A DNA stretch of 5,727 nt from Angelakisella sp. GTDB lineage: Bacteria > Bacillota > Clostridia > Oscillospirales > Ruminococcaceae. The notes under the pieces are model-generated. The model saw nothing but the letters and a program-made list of their open reading frames with translations. It was not told the DNA's origin and made no database searches. A program made the translations under genes and the position numbers. Below are positions 5,648-5,727 of this stretch, one piece after another. Position 1 is the stretch's first letter; each line of letters starts with the position of its first letter. The DNA is taken from NCBI GenBank assembly GCA_022794295.1, contig JAAWEO010000142.1, positions 1-5,727 of the forward strand, written 5' to 3'.

Positions 5648-5727
5648 TGTCTCGTTCTAAAGGCCCTTTGTCTCGTTTCGCCTCCCCGGCGGGGGGTCAC
5701 TTTCTGTTGCGACAGAAAGTAACCAAA
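5648..5727. repeat. Right-end repeat block with direct repeats and terminal hairpin
   Basis: TGTCTCGTT occurs at 5648-5656 and 5669-5677, with AAAGG-C-CCTTT (5659-5669) between and partly overlapping the second copy. At 5699-5720 ACTTTCTGT-TGCG-ACAGAAAGT is a 9-base-pair perfect hairpin, extended after one mismatch by GGT (5695-5697) with ACC (5722-5724). The sequence is cut by the window edge. The ACAGAAAGTAACCAAA ending resembles an intergenic repeat motif I recall from Oscillospiraceae, which I cannot verify here. Confidence 0.5.

Larger units (their letters stand above)
5168..5727. other. Right non-coding flank, rich in hairpins and short repeats
   Basis: No frame on either strand here gives a believable protein: the candidate frames have no plausible ribosome-binding site and cross strong hairpins. 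No tRNA, known riboswitch or insertion-sequence gene was recognised. The segment carries at least six hairpins, two pairs of 9-base direct repeats and a 10-base inverted repeat, listed separately. Its end near 5699-5727 resembles an intergenic motif I recall from Oscillospiraceae genomes, so part of it may be a dispersed repeat. Confidence 0.6.

Noticed and set aside
5168..5727. CRISPR array, tRNA or known riboswitch
   Set aside because: The direct repeats are only 9 bases with two copies each, there is no cloverleaf or CCA-type acceptor arrangement, and no known aptamer core was recognised.

Overview
The window holds one complete protein gene on the minus strand and two non-coding flanks of 376 and 614 bases. 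The DNA is GC-rich. The gene has a strong GGAGG ribosome-binding site and encodes a lipoprotein. Together with the look of the intergenic DNA (GC hairpins, and a right-end motif ending in AAAGTAACCAAA), this suggests a high-GC gut Clostridia bacterium of the Oscillospiraceae type (Flavonifractor, Oscillibacter or Lawsonibacter-like). That placement is inference from style and memory; there is no rRNA or marker gene to test it.

The gene (377-5113, minus) encodes a 1578-residue bacterial alpha-2-macroglobulin (A2M) family lipoprotein. It has a lipobox, an N-terminal Ig-like domain, a series of macroglobulin-type beta domains, a poly-glycine linker at the bait-region position, the conserved A2M core, a helical thioester-type domain and a C-terminal receptor-binding-like beta domain. 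It has no C-x-E-Q thioester motif, and no penicillin-binding protein 1C gene is visible beside it, unlike the classical E. coli YfhM/PbpC pair. It therefore resembles the thioester-less YfaS branch. A plausible promoter and an 8+3+8 base inverted repeat lie directly upstream, and GC-rich hairpins lie directly downstream, so it looks monocistronic.

The left flank (1-376) has no convincing gene. It contains the presumed transcription terminator, several further hairpins and two inverted repeats. The right flank (5168-5727) also has no convincing gene but is unusually rich in secondary structure. It holds three adjacent hairpins at 5275-5337, a 10-base inverted repeat at 5372-5456, an intrinsic-terminator-like hairpin on the plus strand at 5491-5510 with no protein gene before it, a hairpin framed by 9-base direct repeats at 5510-5565, and a hairpin with a second direct repeat at 5648-5724. 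The right flank is either a mosaic of dispersed intergenic repeats or the site of an undescribed structured RNA. It is the part most worth a second look.
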